From positions 992,001 to 1,056,000 of the forward strand of contig NZ_CP110389.1 of the NCBI RefSeq assembly GCF_026015985.1: a stretch of 64,000 nt of DNA, read 5' to 3'. This stretch comes from Rhodopseudomonas sp. P2A-2r (GTDB taxonomy: Bacteria; Pseudomonadota; Alphaproteobacteria; Rhizobiales; Xanthobacteraceae). Both the position numbers and the translations under genes were made by a program. The notes under the pieces are model-generated. The model made no database searches. It saw nothing but the letters and a program-made list of their open reading frames with translations, and had not been told where the DNA came from. Position 1 is the first letter of the stretch; each line of letters begins with the position of its first letter. Positions 39,596 to 49,806 of the stretch are shown piece by piece.

Positions 39596-40897
39596 CTACG
39601 CTGCGGTGACGCGCCAGATCACGTCGCCCACATCGTCGGCGACCAGCAGCGCGCCTTCGGGCGTGAGGAACACGCCGACCGGCCGGCCGTAGGATTCCTT
39701 TTCGTCCGGCGCGAGGAAGCCCGACAGGATATCGCGCGGCGGACCCGACGGGCGGCCGTTCACGAACGGGATGAACACCACCTTGTAGCCGCTCAACGTG
39801 CTGCGATTCCACGAGCCGTGCTGGCCGATCACCATGCCGTCGGGAAAGCCCGGCCAGGTGCCGGCCGGCAGCCAGCACAGGCCGAGTGACGCGGTGTGTC
39901 CGCCCAGCGCGTAGTCCGGCGTGATCGTCCTGGCCACCAGCGCGGCGTCCTGCGGCACGCGGTCGTCGACGGTCTTGCCCCAGTAGCAATAGGGCCAGCC
40001 GTAGAAGCCACCGTCGCGCACCGAGGTCAGATAGTCCGGCGGCGTCTCGTCGCCGAGGCCGTCGCGCTCGTTGACCACCGTCCACAGCGCGCCTGTTGTG
40101 GGCTCGAAGGCGAGGCCCACGGGGTTGCGCAGCCCGCCGGCGAAGATGCGGCTGCTGCCGGTGGCGACGTCGAGTTCATAGACCGCGGCGCGGCCCTCTT
40201 CGGTCTCCATGCCCATGTCGGCGATGTTGGTGAGCGAGCCGACGCCGATGTAGATCTTCTTGCCATCGGGGCTCGGCAGCAGGCTGCGGGTCCAGTGCCC
40301 GCCCGCCTTGAAATCGGTGAGCTTCTTGCCCGGCGCGGTGATGCTGTCGGCGCCCGCCACATAGGGAAAGGCCACCACGCCGTCGACATTGCCGACATAG
40401 AAGGTGTCGTCCAGCAGGGTCATGCCGAATGGCTGGTTCAGCCCTTCCATGAAGGTCTTGCTGATCTCGGCCGTGCCGTCGCCATCGGCGTCGCGCAGCA
40501 AAGTGATGCGGTTGGCGCTTTCGCCAAGGGCCGCGGCGCGCCGCATGGTTGCCTGCATGGCGTAGCCGAACACGTTCCTCACGGGGCCTGCGACCTGCGA
40601 CGCCTCGGCGATCAGCACGTCGCCATTGGGCAGCATGTCGATCCAGCGCGGATGCTTCAGGCCGGTGGCAAAGGCATTGACCTTCAGGCCCGCCGCCACC
40701 GTTGGCTTGTGGCCGTCGCTCCAGCCGCGCGCGGTCGGCATCTTCAGCGTCATCAGGGTGCCCTGCGGCCGCGCCGCCGGCACCACCGGCGCGCTGCCCC
40801 AGGCCGGTGCGGGTGTTGCGCCCTGCAGCCGGCGCCACTGCAGCGCGGCTCCGCCGATCACCGCGACCACGCGCGCAAAAATTCCGGAAAAGTCCAT
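39596..40897 (-). CDS. PQQ-dependent sugar dehydrogenase-like protein (sorbosone dehydrogenase family)
   Basis: A 433-residue beta-propeller protein. An N-terminal hydrophobic stretch (FARVVAVIGGAAL) suggests export or membrane anchoring. Family motifs include FATGLKHPRWIDMLPNGDVLIAEAS, LNQPFGMTLLDDTFYVGNVDG, GLRNPVGLAFEPTTGALWTVVNERDGLGDETPPD and HGSWNRSTLSGYKVVF. Many members oxidise sugars using PQQ and Ca2+ in the periplasm. No PQQ genes or electron acceptor are adjacent, so the substrate is open. Confidence 0.87.
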   Translation of the reverse strand: MDFSGIFARVVAVIGGAALQWRRLQGATPAPAWGSAPVVPAARPQGTLMTLKMPTARGWSDGHKPTVAAGLKVNAFATGLKHPRWIDMLPNGDVLIAEASQVAGPVRNVFGYAMQATMRRAAALGESANRITLLRDADGDGTAEISKTFMEGLNQPFGMTLLDDTFYVGNVDGVVAFPYVAGADSITAPGKKLTDFKAGGHWTRSLLPSPDGKKIYIGVGSLTNIADMGMETEEGRAAVYELDVATGSSRIFAGGLRNPVGLAFEPTTGALWTVVNERDGLGDETPPDYLTSVRDGGFYGWPYCYWGKTVDDRVPQDAALVARTITPDYALGGHTASLGLCWLPAGTWPGFPDGMVIGQHGSWNRSTLSGYKVVFIPFVNGRPSGPPRDILSGFLAPDEKESYGRPVGVFLTPEGALLVADDVGDVIWRVTAA

Positions 40898-41134
40898 GTC
40901 ATTTCCCCATTGATGGCGCGCACCCTATCGAGGCGATGCCGCCTTTGAAACCTAATCTTCGGCGAGCGTGCGGATCGACTTTCCATCGATCGGATACGCG
41001 ATAGCGATGAATCGTCCGATTCGCGGTTCGAACGGGTTTTGTCCCGCAAGCTCAGATGGTTGTGTTCGATTCTGCCGATCGGCGGTGGCCATCACACAAA
41101 CGGCTGAAGTTTGCCGCAACGCTGCCGCAGCGCG

Positions 41135-41162
41135 TTGACGCGTTTTGGCTCACCGTTCTAGA
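41135..41162 (+). promoter_or_regulatory. possible housekeeping promoter before flavin reductase
   Basis: TTGACG (41135-41140) and TCTAGA (41157-41162) are 16 bases apart and about 30 bases before the ATG at 41193. It is the only plausible promoter in the 295-base region upstream; the rest of 40898-41134 shows no gene. Confidence 0.35.
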
Positions 41163-41192
41163 TGAATTTCCATCACCCGCTGCGGAGCTGCC

Positions 41193-41831
41193 ATGACGAT
41201 GCGATTCGATTTTGCCACGCTGAGCGCGCCGCAACGCTACAAGCTGCTGTGTGGCCTGGTGGTCCCGCGGCCGATCGCGCTGATCACCACCATCTCGGCC
41301 GAAGGCGTGGTCAATGCCGCGCCGTTCTCGTTCTTCAACGTGTTCTCCGAAGCGCCGCCGCTGGTGGTGGTGGGCCTGCAGGTGAAGTCGGACCTTACGC
41401 CCAAGGACACCACGCGCAACATCCGCGCCAATGGCCTGTTCGTCGTCAACATGGTGGACGAAGCGCTGGCACGGTCCATGGTCGATTGCTCGATCGCCTT
41501 TCCCTCCGACATCGGAGAACCCGAGGCGCTGCAGCTTCCGTTGTCCGCCGGCGTCTTCGTGCCGGTGCCGCATCTGGCTGACGCGCCGGTGGCGCTGGAA
41601 TGCCGCAAGGTGACGATGATGAATTTCGGCGCCGAGCGCGATCTGCTGGTCGGCGAGGTGCTTGGATTGCAGGTCCGCGACGGCGTCGTCGATCCCGATA
41701 CGCTGCGGACCGACTATGACAACTTCCAGCCGGTGGGACGCGTCGCCGGCACCATGTATGCCCGCATGAACGACCGCTTCGAGCTGAAACCCGAAACCTT
41801 CGAGAGCTGGCAGCGGCTGCGGGCAAGCTGA
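41193..41831 (+). CDS. flavin reductase family protein
   Basis: A 212-residue flavin-binding split-barrel protein. Motifs VPRPIALITTISAEGVVNAAPFSFFNVFS and TPKDTTRNIRANGLFVVNMVDE are typical of the DIM6/NTAB flavin reductase family. Unlike the protein at 2548 it has no adjacent oxygenase, so it may be a general FMN-dependent reductase. Single gene, normal length. Confidence 0.87.
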   Translation: MTMRFDFATLSAPQRYKLLCGLVVPRPIALITTISAEGVVNAAPFSFFNVFSEAPPLVVVGLQVKSDLTPKDTTRNIRANGLFVVNMVDEALARSMVDCSIAFPSDIGEPEALQLPLSAGVFVPVPHLADAPVALECRKVTMMNFGAERDLLVGEVLGLQVRDGVVDPDTLRTDYDNFQPVGRVAGTMYARMNDRFELKPETFESWQRLRAS

Positions 41832-42018
41832 CCCGCTTGGCTGGCAAGCCGCCGGTCCGAAGGGCGATTTTGCCCGGAATCTCCGTGTTGTGCCCTGTGT
41901 CGCGGCTTAATTGGCCCTCGGCGCGGGAATCTGCCTTATTTCCAGCGGGTTGATCGTGCGGATTAACCGTTCAGCGTGAGAAGCGGCCGCCGCGGCTCCG
42001 AATAGGGTATGACGCTGC

Positions 42019-42381
42019 ATGTCGCGAAAAATCATCATGGCCATTGCCTGGGCCAGCCTGGCCTTCATCGTGTTCGCGACCCTGTCGCCGATCGGCCTCA
42101 GGCCGCATCTGGCCGGCGTCAGCATGGAGCGCTTCGGAGCGTTCGCTGTGGCCGGGCTGCTGTTCGGGCTGGCCTATCCGGGCCGGTTCTGGCTTGTGCT
42201 GGCCATCGTGCTGGGCGCCGCCGTGGGGCTCGAAACGCTGCAGTTCCTGACCCCCGACCGCCACGGCGAGCTCCGCGACGCCATGGTCAAAGCGGTCGGC
42301 GGCGCTTTCGGCGTCGGCCTTTCGCTTCTTTTGAACCGGCTGTCAGCCACTGTTGCCGCGCCCCAGGGCACCAACGCTTAA
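42019..42381 (+). CDS. VanZ-like membrane protein
   Basis: A 120-residue protein with four predicted membrane helices (AIAWASLAFIVFATLSPIGLR, FAVAGLLFGLAYP, LVLAIVLGAAVGLETLQFL, KAVGGAFGVGLSLLL). LSPIGLR, ETLQFLTPDRHGELRDAMVKAVGGAFGV resembles the VanZ family, which has no firmly known activity outside teicoplanin resistance. It stands alone just before murA. Confidence 0.75.
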   Translation: MSRKIIMAIAWASLAFIVFATLSPIGLRPHLAGVSMERFGAFAVAGLLFGLAYPGRFWLVLAIVLGAAVGLETLQFLTPDRHGELRDAMVKAVGGAFGVGLSLLLNRLSATVAAPQGTNA

Positions 42382-42463
42382 GACCTCCAGGGCCGGCTTC
42401 GGCCGGTCTGCATCATCAGTGTTTCGGCGGATGCCTTCGGAACAGGCAGGTATCCCCGGTCAT

Positions 42464-42493
42464 TTGCTAAAGGGGCGTTGTCCGCCCTATACT
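42464..42493 (+). promoter_or_regulatory. possible sigma-70 promoter of murA
   Basis: TTGCTA (42464-42469) and TATACT (42488-42493) are separated by 18 bases and lie 29 bases upstream of the murA ATG. Spacing and the -10 fit a housekeeping promoter; no experimental support is available. Confidence 0.45.
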
Positions 42494-42521
42494 TTGTGCA
42501 CAGCAATCAGCGGGAATCGGT

Positions 42522-43811
<1,290 letters not shown>

Positions 43812-43843
43812 GGTTTGGCTCACCGAAATGGCAAGGGGCTGCC

Positions 43844-44286
43844 GTGACAGGTCAACGCAAGCTGATTGCTCTCGATCCCGATGATCTGGCGGTGATTTCC
43901 GCGCATGTTCAGGACGCCGCCGTCCGCGTTGCCGATATCATCTGGCGGCAAAGCGAGAAACGGCTGGTGGTCGGCATGAACCGCCTCGACTGGGACCAGG
44001 CGATCGGCGGCGAGGTTGCACCGCCGCGGCTGGTGGCCGCGCTGCGGTTCGACCGGGTGCTGGCCTGCAAATCGCGCAACATCGATCTGGAGGCGCCGGA
44101 GACGGCGCTGGAGCTGCTCGGTATCGAGTTTCATGCCAGCGAGCCCCCGGCGGTAGTGCCGTGCTGATGTTCGCAAACGGCGGCGCGCTGCGGCTGGACG
44201 TCGAATGTCTCGAATGCGAACTGGCCGATCTCGGCCCCGAAGACCTCGGCGCCAGCGAAGATGCGGCGACGGATTTGAACGCATAG
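43844..44286 (+). pseudogene. DUF2948 family protein, frameshifted by one base
   Basis: A GTG start at 43844 after AAGGGG begins the DUF2948 sequence (LIALDPDDLAVISAHVQDAAVRV, RFDRVLACKSRNIDL). The frame breaks at the C5 run 44144-44148. One more C gives PPGGSAVLMFANGGALRLDV and a natural end at TAG 44284-44286, for about 147 residues. Position between murA and hisD is the usual one in alphaproteobacteria. Function unknown. Confidence 0.82.
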
Positions 44287-44293
44287 CCAGTTC

Positions 44294-44456
44294 TTGTCCC
44301 GGACGCGGTGCGGCATTCTCAGGCGATGCACTTGCATCGCCGACATGCCGCTCCGCAGGGCCGGGACCACCGCGAGCACCGGCGTTTGGGACGGCCCCGG
44401 CTCTGCGGCGCACCACGCCGCCAAGGCGGCGCAGTGCACCGCGTCCGGGGCACGAG
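44294..44456. repeat. palindromic repeat, family with GTGTCCCGGACGCG arms (copy 4)
   Basis: Left arm TTGTCCCGGACGCGGTGCGGC and right arm GCAGTGCACCGCGTCCGGGGCAC flank an inner region with GCGATGCACTTGCATCGC and CCACGCCGCCAAGGCGGC hairpins. It starts 8 bases after the DUF2948 stop and fills most of the gap before hisD. Confidence 0.75.
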
Positions 44457-44549
44457 ACCGGCGTGTGACTAACCGGGGTTGACGCCCCCGCACCGCCGCG
44501 CCATTGAGCAGGGGGCCTTGGCAGGCAAGGCCCCGCCGGAACTCCGCTC

Positions 44550-45846
44550 ATGCCGATCAAGTTGCACACCGCCAGCGCCGATTTCAGTCAGCAATTCAAG
44601 GCCTTCCTCGCCATGAAGCGGGAGGTTTCGGCGGATATCGAGACCGCGACCAGGGCCATCGTCGATGACGTCGCGGCGCGCGGTGACGCGGCGTTGCTGG
44701 AGGCGACCCGCAAGTTCGACCGGCTCGACATCGACGCCTCGGGCCTCCGCATCACGGCCGCCGAAGTCGACGCCGCCGTGGCGGCCTGCGACGCCGAAAC
44801 CCTGGCAGCGCTGACATTTGCCCGCGACCGCATCGAGCTGTTTCACCGGCGACAGTTGCCCAAGGACGACCGCTTTACCGATGCGCTGGGGGTCGAGCTG
44901 GGCTGGCGCTGGAGCGCCATCGAGGCGGTCGGTCTCTATGTGCCCGGCGGCACCGCGGCCTATCCGTCCTCCGTGTTGATGAACGCGGTGCCGGCGCGGG
45001 TCGCCGGCGTGGAGCGCGTGGTGATGGTGGTACCGTCGCCGGACGGCAAGCTCAACCCGCTGGTGCTGGCTGCGGCCAAGCTCGGCGGCGTTTCGGAAAT
45101 CTACCGTGTCGGCGGCGCCCAGGCCGTGGCCGCACTGGCCTATGGCACCGAAACCATCGCGCCGGTCGCCAAGATCGTCGGCCCCGGCAATGCCTATGTG
45201 GCGGCCGCCAAGCGCCAGGTGTTCGGCAAGGTCGGCATCGACATGATCGCCGGCCCCTCGGAAGTGCTTGTGATCGCCGACCACACCGGCAATGCCGGCT
45301 GGATCGCCGCCGACTTGCTGGCGCAGGCCGAACACGACGTCAATGCGCAGTCGATTCTGGTGACGGACAGCCCGGCGCTGGCGGACGAGGTCGAGCAGGC
45401 CCTGCAGGGGCAGCTCGCCACCCTGCCGCGTGCCGATATCGCGCGGGCATCCTGGCAGGACTTCGGCGCCATCATCCTGGTGCAGAACCTCGACGAAGCC
45501 GTCACCTTGGCCAATGCCATCGCCGCCGAGCATCTCGAGATCATGACCGTGGACCCGGAGGCGATCTCCGCCCGGATCTCGCAATGCCGGCGCGATCTTT
45601 CTGGGGCCGCATACGCCGGAGGCGATCGGCGATTATGTCGGCGGCTCCAACCATGTGCTGCCCACGGCGCGCTCGGCGCGGTTCTCGTCCGGGCTCGGCG
45701 TGCTTGACTTCATGAAGCGAACGTCGATCCTGAAATGCGGGCCGGACGAGCTGCGGGCGCTGGGACCGGCTGCGATGACGCTGGGCAAGGCCGAAGGCCT
45801 CGATGCCCATGCACGCTCTGTTGGATTGCGCCTCAACCTCGGATGA
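44550..45846 (+). pseudogene. hisD: histidinol dehydrogenase HisD, frameshifted by one base near the C-terminus
   Basis: The enzyme oxidises L-histidinol to histidine. The frame is normal for about 345 residues (VGLYVPGGTAAYPSSVLMNAVPA, KIVGPGNAYVAAAKRQVFG, DMIAGPSEVLVIAD, LLAQAEHDVNAQSILVT, catalytic EHLEIMT) and then shifts at ATCTCGC. Removing T45580 gives [24 protein letters not shown] and on to [22 protein letters not shown], ending TGA 45844-45846, about 431 residues. A broken hisD would make the cell a histidine auxotroph, so an error in the sequence is more likely than decay. The stop overlaps the next start. Confidence 0.9.
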
Positions 45847-46337
45847 ACAAAACGCTACCAGTGGATGATACGGACAATCGCATCGTGGCGGTGACGCTCG
45901 ATGAGGAGTCGATCGGGCGTTCCGGGCCCGATATCGAGCACGAACGCGCCATCGCCATCTACGATCTGGTGGAAAAAACCTGTTCGCGCCGGAAGGGGCG
46001 GCAGCCGGACCCTATACGCTGCACATCGGCATCACCGGCAATCGCCTGATGTTCGACATTCGCGGCGAGGACGGCACCCCGGTGGTGGCGCACCTGCTGT
46101 CGCTGACCCCGTTCCGGCGGATCGTGAAGGACTATTTCATGATCTGCGACAGCTACTACCAGGCGATCTCGCACCGCCACGCCGGACAAGATCGAGGCCA
46201 TCGACATGGGGCGCCGCGGCATCCATGACGAAGGATCGCACACGCTGATGGAACGGCTGAAGGGCAAGGTGCGGATCGATTTCGAGACGGCGCGGCGGCT
46301 GTTCACGCTGATCTCCGTGCTGCACTGGAAGGGGTGA
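45843..46337 (+). pseudogene. UPF0262 family protein with two compensating frameshifts
   Basis: The ATG at 45843 overlaps the hisD stop. The first 43 residues (RIVAVTLDEESIGRSGPDIEHERAIAIYDLVE) are in one frame. One A is missing from the run 45973-45978; after it NLFAPEGAAAGPYTLHIGI follows, and [27 protein letters not shown] surplus C at 46174-46175 shifts back, after which [18 protein letters not shown] and LISVLHWKG end at TGA 46335-46337. The corrected product has 164 residues, as usual for UPF0262. Function unknown. Confidence 0.85.
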
Positions 46338-46342
46338 GCATG

Positions 46343-46392
46343 GCCCGGAAAAGTGGCAGCCGGTTTTCTGGCAAGGCCATGCTCCTTCGCAA
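46343..46392. repeat. short dispersed motif (CCGGAAAAGTGGCAGCCGGTTTTC)
   Basis: The stretch CCGGAAAAGTGGCAGCCGG followed by TTTTCTGGCAAGGCCATGCTC is partly palindromic (CCGGAAAA against TTTTCTGG) and resembles a very common short repeat in Bradyrhizobium-type intergenic DNA (recollection). A 20-codon open frame over it is probably not a gene. Confidence 0.45.
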
Positions 46393-46407
46393 GAAAGCCT
46401 AGCGCGG

Positions 46408-46863
46408 ATGGCGGTGCGCGCTCCGCAGGCCGTGCTGTTCGCATGCGGCCAGAACAGCATTCGCTCGGTGATGGCGGCCAGCCTGCTGCAGCAGATGTTT
46501 CCCCAGGCCCTGTATGTGCGCTCCGCCGGCGTCAAGAAGGGCGAAGTCGATCCGTTCGCCGTGGCGGTCATGGCGGAACTCGGCCAGGACATCTCCAAGC
46601 ACAAGCCGACCACCTTCGAGGAACTCGACGACTGGGAAGGCCTGAACTTCGATCTGATCATCACCCTGTCGCCGGAAGCGCATCACAAGGCGCTGGAACT
46701 GACCCGGACCAACGCCGTCGATGTGGAATACTGGCCGACCCAGGACCCGACCGGCGTCGAGGGCAACCGCGAGCAGCGCCTGGAGGCCTATCGCGAGGTC
46801 TGCGACAGCCTGCTGCTGCGGATCCGCAAGCGCTTTGCCAAAGGTGGCGCGGCGAGCGGGTAA
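46408..46863 (+). CDS. low-molecular-weight protein-tyrosine-phosphatase family protein
   Basis: A 151-residue protein. The phosphatase P-loop C-X5-R is present as FACGQNSIRSVMA near residue 13, and the general-acid region is DPTGVEG near residue 111. This is the arsenate-reductase/LMW-phosphatase fold found next to hisD and UPF0262 in many alphaproteobacteria. It likely acts on phosphotyrosine or related esters in the cytosol; an arsenate role is possible but the extra cysteines of ArsC are not seen. Confidence 0.87.
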   Translation: MAVRAPQAVLFACGQNSIRSVMAASLLQQMFPQALYVRSAGVKKGEVDPFAVAVMAELGQDISKHKPTTFEELDDWEGLNFDLIITLSPEAHHKALELTRTNAVDVEYWPTQDPTGVEGNREQRLEAYREVCDSLLLRIRKRFAKGGAASG

Positions 46864-46955
46864 TCGCGGTTCCGCAGGCGCTTCCGCGGTTGTCGAAGTG
46901 ATGCCCTTCCGATAGGTTCCGCGCGAATTTCAACCCCTCCAATCGATAGGCCCGC

Positions 46956-47579
46956 ATGCTCGGCCGCCCCAAACTTGTTCTCGCCTCCGGTTCGCCGCGC
47001 CGCGTCAGCCTGCTCAACCAGGCCGGCATCGAGCCCGACGCCCTGCGCCCTGCCGATGTCGACGAGACGCCGACGCGGGGCGAGCTGCCACGCGCCTGCG
47101 CCAACCGCCTGGCGCGGGCCAAGGCCGACGCCGCCCTGAAATCCGTGCAGCTGGACGACGAACTGCGCGGCTCCTTCATCCTGGCCGCGGATACCGTGGT
47201 CGCGGTGGGCCGCCGCATCCTGCCCAAGGCGGAGCTGGTCGACGAGGCCTCCCAGTGCCTGCGGCTGCTGTCCGGCCGCAACCACCGGGTCTATACGGCG
47301 GTCTGCCTGGTGACCCCGAAGGAGAGCTTCCGCCAGCGCCTGATCGAGACCCGGGTGCGTTTCAAGCGGCTGTCCGAGGAAGATATCGAGACCTACATCG
47401 GCTCCGGCGAGTGGCGCGGCAAGGCCGGCGGCTACGCCGTGCAGGGCATTGCCGGCTCGTTCGTGGTCAAGATGGTCGGCTCCTACACCAATATTGTCGG
47501 TCTGCCGCTGTACGAGACCGTTTCACTGCTGGGCGGCGAAGGTTTCCCGATTCGCTTCGGGTGGCTCAATGCCGGCTAA
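46956..47579 (+). CDS. maf: Maf family nucleotide pyrophosphatase
   Basis: A 207-residue Maf/HAM1-type protein that hydrolyses noncanonical or excess NTPs. Motifs: [19 protein letters not shown] at the N-terminus, [25 protein letters not shown] and [16 protein letters not shown]. The fit is to the YhdE/YceF group. It overlaps yacG by 11 bases. The usual neighbour infA is not found in the 92 bases before it. Confidence 0.93.
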   Translation: MLGRPKLVLASGSPRRVSLLNQAGIEPDALRPADVDETPTRGELPRACANRLARAKADAALKSVQLDDELRGSFILAADTVVAVGRRILPKAELVDEASQCLRLLSGRNHRVYTAVCLVTPKESFRQRLIETRVRFKRLSEEDIETYIGSGEWRGKAGGYAVQGIAGSFVVKMVGSYTNIVGLPLYETVSLLGGEGFPIRFGWLNAG

Positions 47580-47754
47580 GTCCCCCGAACCAGGGGTAAA
47601 ACCCGCCAAGCCGTGCCCAATCTGCGGCAAGCCGTCGGTGGAGACCTCCAAGCCGTTCTGTTCGGAGCGCTGCCGCGACGTCGATCTCAACCGCTGGCTG
47701 TCGAATTCCTACGCGATTCCCGGCAAGCCCACGGATGACGAAGACGCCGACTGA
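47569..47754 (+). CDS. yacG: DNA gyrase inhibitor YacG
   Basis: A 61-residue zinc protein. The four zinc ligands are in CPICGKP and [15 protein letters not shown] (C-X2-C...C-X3-C). YacG binds GyrB and blocks gyrase from DNA in enterobacteria. It starts inside the end of maf, in another frame, which implies translational coupling. A strong hairpin follows its stop. Confidence 0.92.
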   Translation: MPAKSPEPGVKPAKPCPICGKPSVETSKPFCSERCRDVDLNRWLSNSYAIPGKPTDDEDAD

Positions 47755-47757
47755 CAT

Positions 47758-47786
47758 CCTGCCTGGCCCGGGACGGGCCGGGCAGG
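47758..47786 (+). terminator. terminator hairpin after yacG
   Basis: CCTGCCTGGCCCG-GGA-CGGGCCGGGCAGG makes a 13-bp stem with one T-G pair, 3 bases after the yacG stop. No T run follows, so it may be a weak or factor-assisted terminator. Confidence 0.55.
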
Positions 47787-47858
47787 GCATCCGGAAACGG
47801 CGGAAACGCGTTTGAATCGAACAACTTCGGTTCTGTTCAACGAAATGTCTTGGACGGG

Positions 47859-47887
47859 TGGACATGGCTGCCCGGCCTGACTATAAA
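47859..47887 (+). promoter_or_regulatory. promoter of tRNA-Phe
   Basis: TGGACA (47859-47864) and TATAAA (47882-47887) are 17 bases apart and 29 bases upstream of the tRNA. Spacing and both hexamers fit a housekeeping promoter well. Confidence 0.6.
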
Positions 47888-47916
47888 CCGGCGCTCCCGG
47901 CCACGATCCGGGCGGC

Positions 47917-47992
47917 GCCCAGGTAGCTCAGTTGGTAGAGCATGCGACTGAAAATCGCAGTGTCGGTGGTTCGATCCCGCCCCTGGGCACCA
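47917..47992 (+). tRNA. tRNA-Phe(GAA)
   Basis: A 76-nt cloverleaf. Acceptor stem GCCCAGG (47917-47923) pairs with CCTGGGC, discriminator A, and CCA is encoded at 47990-47992. Anticodon stem TGCGA/TCGCA closes loop CTGAAAA, anticodon GAA. T-loop GTTCGATCC is canonical. Its 3' end is a common integration site for islands, and the DNA after it looks accessory. Confidence 0.96.
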
Positions 47993-48288
47993 TTTCCCGG
48001 CCTTCAGCACAAACGGCGAATCCTGCGCTTGGTCTATGACCGCCTGCTCGGCGCCTCCTGACGGAGGCAGAACGAAACCGGTAGGCCGACCCGTTACGAA
48101 CCGCGTCCCCCTAGAAGGCGTGTCGGGTGCGGTGGAGTCCGGCTCAGCCAAACTCGAGCGGCTGATGGAGATGTTTGAGGGAGCTGGGCGCAGTAGGCCG
48201 CAAGCTCCTCATTTTCTCGCAGTTCAGATCTATGCACGATCTGATGGCCTGGCGCTTAGCCAGGTGGTGGAGGCTCGTCAGATCACAG
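47993..48288. other. gene-poor, relatively AT-rich DNA after tRNA-Phe
   Basis: About 295 bases with no convincing gene; open frames here lack ribosome sites and family motifs. Parts (for example 48200-48280) are richer in A and T than the flanking core genes. I see no integrase fragment and no clear copy of the tRNA end, so an island border is only suspected. Confidence 0.4.
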
Positions 48289-48813
48289 TCAGCGCTTCTG
48301 GGGCGAGAGGTCCAGATCGTCCACAGTTGAGGCTGGAAAGCCTTCCGGAACTTTGATCACCACCTCTTGATGGTTCAAAGCTGCATGGCACGAATTGCAT
48401 CCTTCCGTAAGGCTGTCATAGGCTTTGGCAAATGAGGTCAGGTCTTTCGCCTTGATCGCCTTTTCCAGATCGGCAATCGGATCCGCTGTTACAGAAGCAA
48501 TCATGTCTTGTAGTGGTACGTTGCCCTGCATCGGGTGGGCAACGCTCAGCCGGCGGAACGCGCCTTTCAGGTTACCGAGCTCATAGCTCGCGAACTCCCA
48601 GTTCTGACGCTTGGCAGCAAGCCATATTCTGATATGGCGCGGTTGAATTGTCGCGATCATAAGATCGCTCACGCTTGGCAGGTAGGCGGATGCATCGGCC
48701 GCTTTCGGCGGTTGCGGACTTTGAGCGCGTGCCGGTACGCCAAACATTAGTGCCGAGCAGATGAGGAGAGACACTCCTGTCGCGACGACGATTTGCCCCT
48801 TTGCTGATCTCAT
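48289..48813 (-). CDS. cytochrome c'-like c-type cytochrome
   Basis: A 174-residue exported protein. A signal peptide (KGQIVVATGVSLLICSALMF, cleavage near ARAQS) precedes a helical domain, and a single haem attachment site GCNSCHAALNH lies near the C-terminus. A C-terminal CXXCH in an all-helical protein is the layout of cytochrome c'/c556 proteins, which bind haem and small gases or carry electrons in the periplasm. The start at 48813 follows GGAGGGGG; a start four codons upstream lies in that ribosome site. It is the last gene of a six-gene minus-strand cluster. Confidence 0.82.
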   Translation of the reverse strand: MRSAKGQIVVATGVSLLICSALMFGVPARAQSPQPPKAADASAYLPSVSDLMIATIQPRHIRIWLAAKRQNWEFASYELGNLKGAFRRLSVAHPMQGNVPLQDMIASVTADPIADLEKAIKAKDLTSFAKAYDSLTEGCNSCHAALNHQEVVIKVPEGFPASTVDDLDLSPQKR

Positions 48814-48908
48814 TTCCCCCTCCATTTTGATTCAACCGGGGCACGATCGCGGACGCGTCGGCGCGTCGCTTCTTCGCGCGCACCGATCCATCCAAACTGC
48901 GTTCTGCT

Positions 48909-49688
48909 TCACCGCTTTTGTCCTGCTGCCTCCAGAATCAGCCGCGTGATCTCCTCGGGATGCGAGATCAGCGAAAGGTGGCTCGCTTTGACCTCTATCG
49001 TCCTGGCGCCCATGCGCTTGGCCATGAAGCGCTCGAGGTCGGGGTTAATCGTGCGATCATTGGTGGAAACGGCGTAGTAGCTCGGCTTCGACCGCCACGC
49101 CGCATTCGTCGTCTTGCCCTCGAGAAGCGATTTATGAAACGGCTGCTGGACTGCATAGAGCAGCTTTGCCTTTGCCTTCGGCAGATCGCCCGCGAAATCG
49201 CGCAGGAAGGCTTCCTCGGTGAGGCGCCCTTCATCGCCGTCGAACACGATCCCGGCCGAAGCCGGCGGTGTCGGGTAGGTTTTCGCAAGCGCCGTATAGT
49301 CCTCGCCCGCATCCGGCGCGCGTGCCGCCACATAGACAAGTGCCGCGACGTTCGGATGAACGCCCGCTTCCGTGACGATCATGCCGGAAAAAGAATGGCC
49401 AACCAGAACTGTCGGGCCATCCTGCCGCGCCAGCACCCGTGCGGCAGACGCGACTGCCTCAGGCAGCGTCGTCAGCGGGTTTTGCACGGAAGTAACGTTG
49501 AGACCGGCTGCCTGCAGCCGCCCGATCACCTCCGACCAGCACGAGCCGTCCGCGAACAGTCCGTGCACGAGCACGACGTTGCGGGCCTTGACGGTGGGAA
49601 AGCTTGCAGCAATTCCCAACCGGGGAAACAGCGAAGCTGCTGCGCTCGTCACCAACGCCGCCGAAAACACCCGTCTGTTCATCGCCAT
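48909..49688 (-). CDS. exported alpha/beta hydrolase
   Basis: A 259-residue hydrolase. The N-terminus MNRRVFSAALVTSAAASL looks like a twin-arginine-type signal. Oxyanion motif NVVLVHGLFADGSCW, nucleophile elbow GHSFSG and a late His (KASHLSLISHPEE) form the expected triad. RBS AGGAGAGAG fits the start at 49688. It is close in sequence pattern to the protein at 51963 (VLVHG-F-D-SW; NPLT-L; TVLVGHS), so the two are probably paralogues. Substrate unknown. Confidence 0.87.
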   Translation of the reverse strand: MAMNRRVFSAALVTSAAASLFPRLGIAASFPTVKARNVVLVHGLFADGSCWSEVIGRLQAAGLNVTSVQNPLTTLPEAVASAARVLARQDGPTVLVGHSFSGMIVTEAGVHPNVAALVYVAARAPDAGEDYTALAKTYPTPPASAGIVFDGDEGRLTEEAFLRDFAGDLPKAKAKLLYAVQQPFHKSLLEGKTTNAAWRSKPSYYAVSTNDRTINPDLERFMAKRMGARTIEVKASHLSLISHPEEITRLILEAAGQKR

Positions 49689-49806
49689 GGTCTCTCTCCT
49701 GTTTGATAAGCTGACTTTCTCAGGCCTCTTTGAAAGTGTAGGTCAGTCGCGACCCGCAGGCGCGTCACGAAGCCGTCAGTGCCGTATGAGAACTGAGGCT
49801 TGGCGC

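Noticed and set aside
46340..46402. 20-codon frame (MARKSGSRFSGKAML...) after UPF0262
   Set aside because: It coincides with a common dispersed intergenic motif, so coding is unlikely.
47837..48151. 104-residue minus-strand frame over tRNA-Phe (contains HALPTELPG)
   Set aside because: The peptide is the well-known artefact of translating a tRNA backwards.
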